DNA of 64,000 bases. Origin: Magnaporthiopsis rhizophila (Eukaryota > Ascomycota > Sordariomycetes > Magnaporthales > Magnaporthaceae). Within the stretch, counting starts at the first letter, position 1; each line of letters opens with the position of its first letter. Below are positions 42,544 to 51,554 of the stretch, piece after piece. The DNA lies in the NCBI GenBank assembly GCA_003049465.1, contig PYSS01000005.1:76087-140086 (forward strand). Reading direction: 5' to 3'. A program made the translations under genes and the position numbers. Below the pieces are notes generated by a model. The model saw only the letters and a program-made list of their open reading frames with translations. It ran no database searches and was not told the origin of the DNA.

Positions 42544-45500
42544 ATGACGGCCAGCGCTGAACCAAGGGCGCCGCTGGCGGATCTGCGGGCGGCGCAAGAC
42601 ATCGAGTACATTTCCCGGTCAAATGCTCGGGCCCAACCGCTGTTGTTTAAGAAGCGCAAGCTGTTGCCTCACCCGAGGCCCGACTCTTTCCCCTACCGGA
42701 AGGGCATACACGTCGGCCTGTCCGGCGGTGCTCCTCTCACGGTTGCCCCTTATCACGATGCGACCACTGCAGCCCCGCGAACCTCGCGCTCGCAATCGCC
42801 GCGCCCCCGGCCTGCGCTCCATCAGCCGACTCAACGGCCCAAGAGGGTAGGGACCGGCCCTGACATGCCACCGACACCTCCGGCGCACTCCCGAACATCC
42901 TCCTCTAGCCACTCGGCAGTTCAATCTAGCCCTGCCCAAAGCCCCGATGCCAGCACCGAGCAGGTCCAGGTCGCGTCGGCCCCCAGCCCGCCGAGAACCC
43001 CGACTACGCCGACAAAGCAGAGAAGTCCACCTACCCCTGACGTGACGCCTCCCCAGCTTCGCGTCAGCAAGCGGCCTGGGCCCGTCCCTGTGACGCGCCC
43101 CGTCGGTGGCGACCGAATTCTATCTAGGAGCACAACTGCCTCGGGAGCAGACTCGTTCATGACGGCCAGGGAAACCATGTCTGTCCCCGAAGAAGATGAT
43201 GTTGTAAAGCCGGCGGTGCGGCCCAAGACACCATCCATCAAGACCTCGTCCCAGAGCACTCTGCGTCGGGCGAGCCGGGCCGACGGCGACGAGGCAATCA
43301 AGATAAACGGCGCCGAGACGACCAAGGTAAACGGCGACGAGGATATCAAGCCGAAGAAGAAGAAGCCAAAAACGATCGGCCTCGGCCTAGGACTAGAGTC
43401 TAGTCCAGAGTCGGATGCGACGGCGACTCCTCCCAGACGAAAAGACCGATTTGTCAGCTTTGACGGTGAATGGAGCCCTGGCGAAGGCGAGGTGGAAAAG
43501 CAATGGGATGACAACCTAGAGAGGAACGTGACTGTCAGGAAACAGCTCCCGGTCATGAATGGCCATACCCCAGAGATCTTGGAGGACAACACGGTGCTGC
43601 CGACGAGCGCCACCGAGGCCTTGCGCTCCATGAGTCTCCCTGAACGCGCTCTCGCCTTCCCGTCGCCTCTGGAGTCGCCCGCCCAAAATTCTTCTACGCG
43701 CCCCGTCTTCCCGCTTCAACATTCGCCCGAAATCGCTGCTCAGCGGTTGTCGACAATATCTTCCTACTCCACGACCTCCACTATCCTTGACGGGACACCA
43801 AAAAGGCAGCGGACGTTGCGTCATGTCAGGAAGGTAGACCTACTGCGCGACTCGAGGTCGGAGTTGTCCCAGTCAAGCTCGGCGACGGTAGCGTCAGTAC
43901 AGCCGGAGGAAGTTTCGAAACGGCGGCCCCCGCTCACCGACATGCGCCTTTCCGAGGCGCGACACGCGAGCTACATTTCTACAAGCACCACGAACTCGAT
44001 ATCTAGTCGCAAGGCTCGGAGAGACGTCTGCAAGAATGGTGGCATCCCCGTCGTCGTCGTGCCGGAACGGCGGTCGTCGCTCAAGTCCGAGAGCAGGACG
44101 CCATCCCTTCGCTCGACGCGGAGCAGCAGGCGAAGCCAAAGCGTAGGATCCACTCCGCTGCTCTCGCAGCTGCCCAAAGGGAAGGATCTCGCCCCGTACT
44201 TTGACCGGCCGTCACGGCGCGGTAGGACCATGTCCGAGTCGGACGGCTCCCAGCCAGGCGATGAACGGACCATGGACTACCCTCCAATCGTCCCACGACG
44301 GACGTCGTCACTCTCGGCTCCGACTAGCCGGAACACGTCGAGAGCGGGTTCGCTGACCGCGGAAAACTTGAGGGACCTCCAAGCGTTCCAGGCCCAGACC
44401 CAGACCCAGCCGCCTAGGCAGAGGCCACACGAACCAGGGAGGGATGTGTCCACTAGCCAACCTATCGACCGAGCCGATCCTCCTGCGAAAGCTCAGGCCA
44501 AGCCCGCCCCTCCCACGGTCGAATCGATAGATATTCCTGTCCCTGCTGGCCCTGAGGTCAGGGTCGAGCCAGCGCCATCTGTTGAGTCCGTGGACGAAGC
44601 AACCAGAATGCACCCAATGCACAAGGTCAGCATTGACCACCATGGCGACCCGCTCTTTGGCAGGCGGCTGTCGGCCCAGCACACGCCCTTCTCGCAGCAC
44701 TCCGTCGATACGAACGCGACGTCGCACGCTGAGGTCTCTGAGGCCATGGCGGTCAACATCTATCCACACCAAAACACGTCTGTTTTAATGGTGAACCATT
44801 CGAACAAGCCGAGCCTGAGCTCCTCGAGTACCTCCAGCACCGCAAAGGAGATCCAACCGCAAGAGTTTCTGGCTTTTGATGACGCTCCTGAGCCGCCGGC
44901 CAAGCTTGCTCCGGCAACGACAGGCAAACCCACCATTAGAACGGTCGACATGGATGCAGCTGCGGTGCCTGCCACGCCACCTCAGCCCATCTTCTCGATG
45001 GACGACGTCGACTCGCCGCTTCGCAATCCTCGGGCTCCCCCTGAGCCGCCCAGCCGTCTCCAGCCTCCCGTTATAGAGTTTATCCCTGCTACGCCGTCAG
45101 GCCTCACTCCTGCCCAGGAGAAGCAAGCGCAGCTGGGCAACTTCTACGAGGCGCTCACCGAGCGTCCTCCCGCAAGGCGTATGTCGCTTGTGAAGAGGGC
45201 CCTGAGTTTGCGGCAGTCGCCCTCTCACGGCCCTACGCCTCCCCGCAGCTCTAGTTCGGGCTTCATTTCTCGTGCCTTGTCCCTCTCTCGAGGTTCCGGT
45301 CTGCGTAGAGATCACTCGCGCCAAAGGGCTGCGTCTTCCGGGAGGGACAAGCCATCATCCAAGGCCATGGGGCCAAACGACGAGCCGGCCGATGAGACCA
45401 GGCTGCATCCTTTCTGGCGCCCGGCCTACGCTCCGGACTCGGACAGCGAATCAGACTCTGACGGCGGAGCCGATCTGCATGAACGGACGTACCGCTACCC

Positions 45501-46161
45501 TCCCATCGACAACCGGCCGCGACCGCCGCGTCGGAGTCTCAGCCAGCGGATGAAGCACACATTTGCGATTCTGCCCATCCGCGACGACTATGACCGTCAG
45601 GATGGATTTCCCGCCGGCGGGCCGCCGGACTCCCCCATCCGCCGGACGGTTCGCCGTACGCCTAGCGGCAGTCTGCGCGTGGTTGGGCGCCGTGGGAGCC
45701 GCGATTCCGTCCGGCGGGCCCGGAACGTGCACCAGGAACAGCACCACCATCAGCAGGCTACACGCTCTGGTGCCCGGCCGTCAACGGCGCCCGACGGCGA
45801 ATCCGGACAGCCGAGCCACCGGAGACGCAATGCGGAACTTGTGGGTGGTGGCGACGGCACTCCGCCGACACGGAGGCGGAGCCTGTTGCTGTTTGGCGGC
45901 ACCAGCAGCGGTGGCTTGGCCGGCAGGCTGGATGGCTACAGCCTGCAGGACCTGCCCCGCAGGCTGAGCGAGCGGCGGCGCGAGAAGAGAAGCCGCGAAC
46001 TGCGCCAGAAGATCAGCTCGCCTCGTGAGGTCCGTGATGGCGTCCACGAGGTCGTCCGGCGCAACAACTACCGCGACGCCTGCACGCAGGCTCAGCCTCA
46101 GATCCAAGAGGCTGTGTCTCAGCCCAACGGCCGTCACACCCATTACCATGAGGGTCGTTGA
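42544..46161 (+). CDS. Large disordered hypothetical protein, 1205 aa
   Basis: I do not recognise a family. It is a 3.6-kb single exon, unusual beside its intron-rich neighbours, and begins at an ATG in good context (CCGCCATGAC). The protein is rich in Ser, Pro, Arg and Thr, with many short SP/TP and RSxS steps typical of kinase targets. Folded-looking islands: a start FKKRKLLPHPRPDSFPYRKG (about 36-55), RFVSFDGEWSPGEGEVEKQW near 301, LGNFYEALTERPPARRMSLV near 865, and TRLHPFWRPAYAPDSDSES near 955-975. The last 100 residues hold a basic amphipathic run (RRLSERRREKRSRELRQKI). No signal peptide or membrane helix. It could be a scaffold or signalling regulator; that is only suggested by composition. 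Confidence 0.8.
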   Translation: MTASAEPRAPLADLRAAQDIEYISRSNARAQPLLFKKRKLLPHPRPDSFPYRKGIHVGLSGGAPLTVAPYHDATTAAPRTSRSQSPRPRPALHQPTQRPKRVGTGPDMPPTPPAHSRTSSSSHSAVQSSPAQSPDASTEQVQVASAPSPPRTPTTPTKQRSPPTPDVTPPQLRVSKRPGPVPVTRPVGGDRILSRSTTASGADSFMTARETMSVPEEDDVVKPAVRPKTPSIKTSSQSTLRRASRADGDEAIKINGAETTKVNGDEDIKPKKKKPKTIGLGLGLESSPESDATATPPRRKDRFVSFDGEWSPGEGEVEKQWDDNLERNVTVRKQLPVMNGHTPEILEDNTVLPTSATEALRSMSLPERALAFPSPLESPAQNSSTRPVFPLQHSPEIAAQRLSTISSYSTTSTILDGTPKRQRTLRHVRKVDLLRDSRSELSQSSSATVASVQPEEVSKRRPPLTDMRLSEARHASYISTSTTNSISSRKARRDVCKNGGIPVVVVPERRSSLKSESRTPSLRSTRSSRRSQSVGSTPLLSQLPKGKDLAPYFDRPSRRGRTMSESDGSQPGDERTMDYPPIVPRRTSSLSAPTSRNTSRAGSLTAENLRDLQAFQAQTQTQPPRQRPHEPGRDVSTSQPIDRADPPAKAQAKPAPPTVESIDIPVPAGPEVRVEPAPSVESVDEATRMHPMHKVSIDHHGDPLFGRRLSAQHTPFSQHSVDTNATSHAEVSEAMAVNIYPHQNTSVLMVNHSNKPSLSSSSTSSTAKEIQPQEFLAFDDAPEPPAKLAPATTGKPTIRTVDMDAAAVPATPPQPIFSMDDVDSPLRNPRAPPEPPSRLQPPVIEFIPATPSGLTPAQEKQAQLGNFYEALTERPPARRMSLVKRALSLRQSPSHGPTPPRSSSSGFISRALSLSRGSGLRRDHSRQRAASSGRDKPSSKAMGPNDEPADETRLHPFWRPAYAPDSDSESDSDGGADLHERTYRYPPIDNRPRPPRRSLSQRMKHTFAILPIRDDYDRQDGFPAGGPPDSPIRRTVRRTPSGSLRVVGRRGSRDSVRRARNVHQEQHHHQQATRSGARPSTAPDGESGQPSHRRRNAELVGGGDGTPPTRRRSLLLFGGTSSGGLAGRLDGYSLQDLPRRLSERRREKRSRELRQKISSPREVRDGVHEVVRRNNYRDACTQAQPQIQEAVSQPNGRHTHYHEGR

Positions 46162-46826
46162 TGAGCACGCGCACGCGTGGCTTGTGCTCTACCCCATTCG
46201 ATTCGCGCCATGTTCTTCAGCATGTTCAACTTGCCATATTCATAATCTGTTTGCTTTTTTTCCCCATGGTTATATGTCAGCGTTGATGTATCCTTCGTTT
46301 CTCACGCATATATGAAGATTCTACGAGCCCACGATTTAAGACACAAACCAAGATCAAGATACATATTTCGACATGATAACAAGGTCTTTGCGCTGCACAC
46401 TGTCTATGTTGTCACATCTCGTGTTACGATACAGCTTCGGTTCTGACGCCCTGGCGGATATGCTTCGTATGAGAGCTCAATTTCAGCTGCTTGCCACCGT
46501 ATTTAACAAGATGAATTCTGCGATCATGTCGTTGCAGATATGCAGGCGTACACACATGCATGCGGTCTCGCTTTTGAATTACTGTCCTGTCACATGCGCC
46601 CATCTATACCCCGCGTAATACTGATGCCGCTATGGTGATTCCATGCCTTCTTGACCACAAGTGTTTTCTGTTGACAAAAGGCAAGCCGCTAACGCCCAAG
46701 CTCCCGACAATTTGAGTACAAATCCGATTATATATACACGAGGAGGTATCGAGTGAGAGAGAGAAAGAAAAAGAGCGGATAGAATTAGGTAGCCCGGTGG
46801 TAAAAACTGTGCAAGGTCCCCATGGC
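46162..46826. other. Convergent 3' region
   Basis: Between the 1205-aa gene (+) and the U1-C gene (-). A/T-rich, no gene supported; presumably both 3' untranslated regions. Confidence 0.5.
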
Positions 46827-47866
46827 TCACCGCTTGCCTTCTGCGCCTGGGGGAGCGGCACCGGGGGGCATGCCTCCAGGGGCGAAGGGCAGAGGCGGCA
46901 TCCCAGGGAAGGGCGCGGCACCGGGCACAGGGGGGGGCATGCCGGGGAAGCCTGGGAAGTTGGGTGGCGGCACGCCGGCGGCTCCCGGAGGTGGGAACGG
47001 CATTCCGGGGAATGGTGGCATGCCTGGCGGGAGGGCGCCGGGCGGGGGCATGGGCAAGCCGCCGGGCCCCGAGACGCCCGGAGGAGGGAAGGGCGGGACG
47101 GGGAGGCCGCGGGCGCCGAGGATGGCTGTGGCAATGTAACAGAAGGCTAGTTGTTAGTTTTCGTCTGTATGGGACTTGGAGGAGGCGAAGGAGAAAGGAG
47201 CCGGAGGGAAGAAGCCCGTACGAGGTGGTATTCCGCCAGGGAAGCCGCCAGGAGGTGGCGGGCCGCCGCCTGGCATGCCGGGAAATGGCGGAGGCGGCAT
47301 GCCGCCGGGGAAGCCAAAGGGCGGAGGGAAGCCGCCGCCACCGCCGCCACCGATGCCGCCGCCGCCGCCGCCGCCGCCGGGCTGGTTCTGCGGCAGCATG
47401 GGGTTGGCGTGGGCCTGGCCCTCGGCGGCGTACGACGACGTGATGGAGTCGATGACGGACTGGGCCTTTTCGTGTCCGATCTCTGGAGGCGGGCCGAGGA
47501 GCGCTTGAAGTCAGTACCATGATTGCGGCTACGGAGAAGTGAGATGTAGGTAGCGGGCAAAGCAGGGCGAACGACGTACGCTGATAATACTCTATCACAT
47601 TGCGGAGGTGGTTCCGGCCGCTGTTGTGCGCCTTGCGCACGCTCATTGAGTCGTGCGTCAGGTAGACATCGCAATAGTCGCCTGCGAAGGGGATACGCCC
47701 GGGTTAGGACGGGAAGCTGTGTATTATTAACTGGTCTCGGGGACGGTCGGGGGTTGGTGACGTACAGAAAACTAGGTAGGAGGCAATCCAGAGACGTTAG
47801 CTGGGAGGTGCGCGCACATCGCTTGCAAGAGCCGGGGCGGAGAGATGGCAACTCACACTTGGGCAT
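46827..47866 (-). CDS. YHC1: U1 snRNP protein C (U1-C)
   Basis: Five exons: 47866-47857 (10 nt), 47771-47766 (6 nt), 47681-47580, 47482-47222 and 47125-46827 (225 aa). The spliced start is [20 protein letters not shown], the zf-U1 zinc finger with Cys6, Cys9, His24 and His30 in the same positions as in human U1-C. VRKAHNSGRNH and YYQQIGHEKAQSVIDSITS follow, then a Gly/Pro/Met-rich tail (GMPPPPFPGMPGGG-type) common to fungal members. U1-C stabilises pairing of U1 snRNA with the 5' splice site. The micro-exon encodes Phe4-Phe5 and the first base of Cys6; both flanking introns have good donors (GTGAGT, GTACGT), branch sites (GCTAAC, CCTAAC) and CAG/TAG acceptors. It is divergent from ERV25, sharing a 450-bp promoter. 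The gene is missed if only long frames are considered. Confidence 0.93.
47766..47771 (-). other. YHC1: 6-nt micro-exon of U1-C
   Basis: TTTTCT between CTAG and GTACGT on the minus strand. It is needed to build the zinc finger: exon 1 ends AAGT and exon 3 begins GCGACTATTGC. Skipping it keeps the frame and the first zinc Cys (Lys-Cys-Asp-Tyr-Cys), deleting only two Phe. Confidence 0.85.
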
Positions 47867-48316
47867 GTTGAATCGTTTGAGCTCTAGGCAGCTCTAGGGG
47901 ATGGAAAGGAGGAAGCGCCGGGTGTGTATCGATTCAGTTGTTCGATGGAGCCGAGATTGTAGTCTGGTACGAGGGCTGGCGCAATGCGACAATGGCTGGC
48001 TTGCTTCTGGCTTCGGCAGGCGCGACATTCTGCCAGCTGCGACCGCGTTTCTTTGCGCGCTAGGTTGCCACCCAGAGCTCAAGCGTGTGGCTGGTCCAGG
48101 GGCCGGTAAGGCGGGGCCTGGTGTGGCGCAGCACCCGATGACGGGGATTGATCGCGACAGATTTCAGGTCTGGCCTTATCGGCAAGGGCCAAGGGATGGC
48201 GGCTCCAGCTGTGTGTGCCCGCTTGCTCTGCCCATCCAGGTCCTCGTCGGGTCGCACCTCGAATAGGAGAAAACGGCCTCCAACACGCACGATTCTTCAC
48301 ACACACGCACACAGCC
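47867..48316. other. Shared U1-C / ERV25 promoter
   Basis: A 450-bp divergent intergenic region. Frames across it are unsupported. The ERV25 side ends in an ACACACGCACACAGCC leader. Confidence 0.5.
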
Positions 48317-49247
48317 ATGGCGCTGCCACTACCACGATCGCTGCTGCGGTACATCTGCAGCATTGTGCTGTTCGTCGCCTGCGCAAACGCCCTCAAGTTC
48401 GAGCTGCAGGCCCAGTCCGGCCACGGCTACTACGACAAGCAGCAGCGATGCATACGCAACTTTGTCTCCAAGGACACCCTGGTGGTGGTCACCGCCATAG
48501 TGAGCGGCCATAAGGGCGACGGCATGATAGTCAACATGAATGCGAGTGCCAATTTTTTTCCTGTCTCCAAGGGGCTCCGGCGCGCGTTGCGTCGCATCGT
48601 CACTCTGCTAACCCTTGTCTTTTTCCTGCACTCTTTTACAGATCAAGGATGCCGTCGGCAACGAGTACGGCCGCGCAAAGGACGTCGTCGGGGAGCAGAG
48701 GACCGTGTTCACGTCGCACGCCGACGCGGCGTTCGACATCTGCTTCGAGAACGTGCTCGAAGGACGTACGTCGTCATCGTGGTTTCGGGGCATTGGCTTG
48801 AGGGCCGCAGAGGCCGCTCGGGAACGGGACTCATCTGACGCTGCTGCTCCAGACAAATACGTCGAGAACCCGGTCCGCAACGTCGAGCTGGACGTCGACA
48901 TCGGCGCCGACGCGAAGGACTGGTCGGCCATCCAGGCGACCGAGAAGCTTAAGCCCGTCGAGACGGAGCTGCGCCGCATCGAGGAGATGGTGGCCGAGAT
49001 CGTCAACGAGATGGACTACCTCCGCATACGCGAGCAGAAGCTGCGCGATACGAACGAGAGCACAAACACGCGCGTCAAGTGGTTCGGCATGCTGACTACC
49101 TTCCTGCTCATCGGTCTATGGGGCTGGCAGATTATGTACCTGCGCGCCTACTTCAGGTTCGTCAAGTTGCTTTTTGTGGGTGCTGGCTGGGGATGCTAAC
49201 CTTTGTCGCGTGTTTCCAAACAAAACAGGTCCAAGCATCTGATCTAG
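48317..49247 (+). CDS. ERV25: p24 family cargo receptor Erv25
   Basis: Four exons: 48317-48541, 48642-48765, 48853-49156 and 49229-49247 (223 aa). Residues 1-25 are a signal peptide; a GOLD domain follows (FELQAQSGHGYYDKQQRCIRNF, DAAFDICFENVLEG, with the usual two Cys); then a coiled-coil (ATEKLKPVETELRRIEEMVAEI), a membrane helix (FGMLTTFLLIGLWGWQIMYL) and the cytosolic tail RAYFRSKHLI. p24 proteins form hetero-oligomers in COPII vesicles and help cargo exit from the ER; Erv25 pairs with Emp24. Intron 1 has a GCGAGT donor and TTTACAG acceptor, a GC-AG intron: splicing after AAT joins Met-Asn to Ile-Lys-Asp in frame, whereas the nearby GT options break the frame. The other introns use GTACGT and GTTCGT. 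The last exon codes only for the final six residues. Confidence 0.92.
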
Positions 49248-49977
49248 GGAGACGAACAAAAACTTGGAGGAGCTGTCGCGTCGGGCACGGGATCTACTGG
49301 ATGGGTTGTTGTGTTGCCAGGTGTGCGGAGTTGGCAAACACAGGATTTGTATGCTCACGATTCACACGGGTTTTCAGGCGCCTTTTTCGTTCAGGGGATC
49401 TCATAACCACGCATGGTGCTGTGGTTGTTTTATATGTAGCGTGTAGACTATGGAGTATAAGAGCGCTTCAGTGTGTTTTCCAGATGCCGCAAGTGATACT
49501 CGCTGGACCGGACATGAAATCAGAACATTGTTGTCAAAATGGACTGATACTACGAGTATGCAATCTTGTCCAGAGTCTTCGCCTGAGGTAGATGAGTCGC
49601 CCGAATGGGAGATGAAGGTTCTTGGTTCTGGAGTCGCTCCTAGCTCCTGATCCACATCGGGGTTTAGAAGCAATGCCAATTGTATACCTATCTTGACCTG
49701 CGCATTTTACCCTGTTTTTGTATATGCTTTCCTGTTTATATAGCTTTTTTTTGTTCCTCTCGGAGGTACTCCATAGTTTGTCGCCTCACGTTTCGACCCG
49801 GCAAGCCGATCCCGCCCCCGGCTAAGGATCATCGACGCAGCTGCAGCGGCCCCACTCGGAACGCCCCTCCGCAACCGCGCTGCCGGCATCACAAATCGCC
49901 CGGCCTGGAGGTCCCACCATCTTGATCATTTCTCAACCTGACACGCGTCACATTCTCAAATCCACAGCCCCTCCAAA
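49248..49977. other. Intergenic, ERV25 to SDHAF2
   Basis: No gene supported. The left part is the ERV25 3' untranslated region; the right part, from about 49850, is C/A-rich leader of the SDHAF2 gene. Confidence 0.5.
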
Positions 49978-50817
49978 ATGGCCTCACTACAGCGCATCCT
50001 CCGCCCCGCTGGCAGCAGCAGGCGCATCCTAGCCGGCATCCACCGAGCGACGACATCCGTCCCCGCGCCGCAAAGCTGTTGCGCCGCGGCCGCCGCGGCC
50101 AGGCGCATGAGCTCCACCTCCTCAACAGCCGGCAAGCCACCATCCACCGCCCCGGACGCAATCCCCGACGGGGAGCTCGGCGTGGGCGAGCTGCAGGGCG
50201 CCAGCTTCCGGGTCGAGCCGCTGCGGCGCGTGGGCGAGGATGTCAAGACGATGCGGGCGCGGCTGCTTCGTATGTGCCAGGACCGACCTATATACAAAAT
50301 AAGAAAGCAACAAAGCAACAAAGAAAGAAAGAAAGAAAGAAAAGCTAACACACCCCTTCACCACCCAGGCCAATCCCGCGGCCGCGGAACCCTCGAATCA
50401 GAACTCCTCCTCTCGACCTTTGCCAAGGCCCACCTGCCATCCATGACGGCTGAGCAGCTGGCGCAGTACGACCGCTTCCTGGACGAGAACGACTGGGACA
50501 TCTACTACTGGGCCACGCAGGCCGAGGGCGGCGGCGGCGGCGGCTCCTCCGCGACGCAGCAAACCGCCTCTGCCCCAACAGCAGCAGCAACAACGCAGAG
50601 CCCCCGCCCGGGGGAATGGGCGCAGACGGTCGGCACCTTCAAGCCCGCGTATCGGCCCGTGCCGTCGCGCTGGCGCGACGGCGAGGTTTTGGCCCTGCTG
50701 CGCCGCCATGTGCGTGATCGCTCTGCTGCTGGTGTGCTGGACGGCGGCAAGACCGAGGCAGGGGCGGGGACGGCGGCGACCGGTGGCGGCATGGCATTTA
50801 TGCCGCCTCTGAATTGA
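49978..50817 (+). CDS. SDH5: Succinate dehydrogenase assembly factor 2
   Basis: Two exons: 49978-50269 and 50369-50817 (246 aa); donor GTATGT, acceptor CCCAG. Residues 1-45 are rich in Arg, Ser and Ala with no acidic residues, a mitochondrial targeting sequence. The core is the SDHAF2/Sdh5 domain: VGEDVKTMRARLLRQSRGRGTLESELLLSTF, with the RGxxE-type motif (Arg101-Gly-Arg-Gly-Thr-Leu-Glu) that binds FAD-linked SdhA, then a helix (TAEQLAQYDRFLDENDWDIYYW). It aids covalent FAD attachment to succinate dehydrogenase in the matrix. The extra tail (about 150-246) has a Gly/Ser/Thr/Ala insert and GTFKPAYRPVPSRWRDGEVLALLRRH, which extends the usual bacterial SdhE length. The gene follows ERV25 on the same strand, 730 bp apart. 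Confidence 0.9.
   Translation: MASLQRILRPAGSSRRILAGIHRATTSVPAPQSCCAAAAAARRMSSTSSTAGKPPSTAPDAIPDGELGVGELQGASFRVEPLRRVGEDVKTMRARLLRMCQDRPIYKIRKQQSNKERKKERKANTPLHHPGQSRGRGTLESELLLSTFAKAHLPSMTAEQLAQYDRFLDENDWDIYYWATQAEGGGGGGSSATQQTASAPTAAATTQSPRPGEWAQTVGTFKPAYRPVPSRWRDGEVLALLRRHVRDRSAAGVLDGGKTEAGAGTAATGGGMAFMPPLN
50310..50341. repeat. GAAA repeat in SDHAF2 intron
   Basis: AAAGCAACAAAGAAAGAAAGAAAG-type tetranucleotide repeats in the 99-nt intron, between donor and branch region. Confidence 0.85.
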
Positions 50818-51554
50818 TCGGGACGATCAGGTCTCGGTTGCCCTTTTTTTTTTTTTTTTTCTACCGGCATCTTTATTTCAGGTCATATACCAACTGCCTA
50901 AATGTGGCATCACTCTGCTATCGGAGCCATGATTGTCAAGCTCACCAACTAGATCCCCTCGGTCATGTAGGCATACCACACGTTTTGTCACAGTGAAGGG
51001 AAAAAAAACTCGAGAACCAACCGTCAGGTCTTGTTGTTGTTCCTGGGTTGCTTCGGGGGTCAAGGGCCAAGGGCCCCTCATCTGCGCAGCATGCTATGTA
51101 CAGGAAAGCGCTGCGAGGGGAAGAAAGAAGCAGACGTGGTTTGAGGTGAAAAAGTCCCATGTGGAAGAAGAAAAAGAACGAAGCCCTCATCAGATAATTA
51201 GGGCGATTCACCAATCTTGCTGAAAGGCAAGACCCGCCTTTCCCAGACAAAAAAGCAAAATACCCTCCATCGACAAGATCCGGGCAGGGTATCACCGCCG
51301 CCGATAGTCCCAGAAACATCCCCAAGGCGCCTTTGGGAAAAAGGAAAGTAGGACAAAAGAAAAAAACCCAAATCACGCCTCCTTCCAAGGAAATAAAAAG
51401 GTGGAACAGAACGCTCATCTCGTTTCGTTATGTCGTGACCAGCCCAACGTGAAAAAAAAACACGCAAGGGCGTAGATGATGGGTATAAGGTAAGGGTGAT
51501 GACAGGGAGTGGCAGTGAAAAGGAGAAAGAAAAAACAAAACATCTTGCGCCTGC
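50818..51554. other. Convergent 3' region of SDHAF2 and DSN1
   Basis: No gene supported. It includes a T tract at about 50844-50860 directly after the SDHAF2 stop, and A-rich tracts near 51001-51008 and 51452-51460. Confidence 0.5.
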
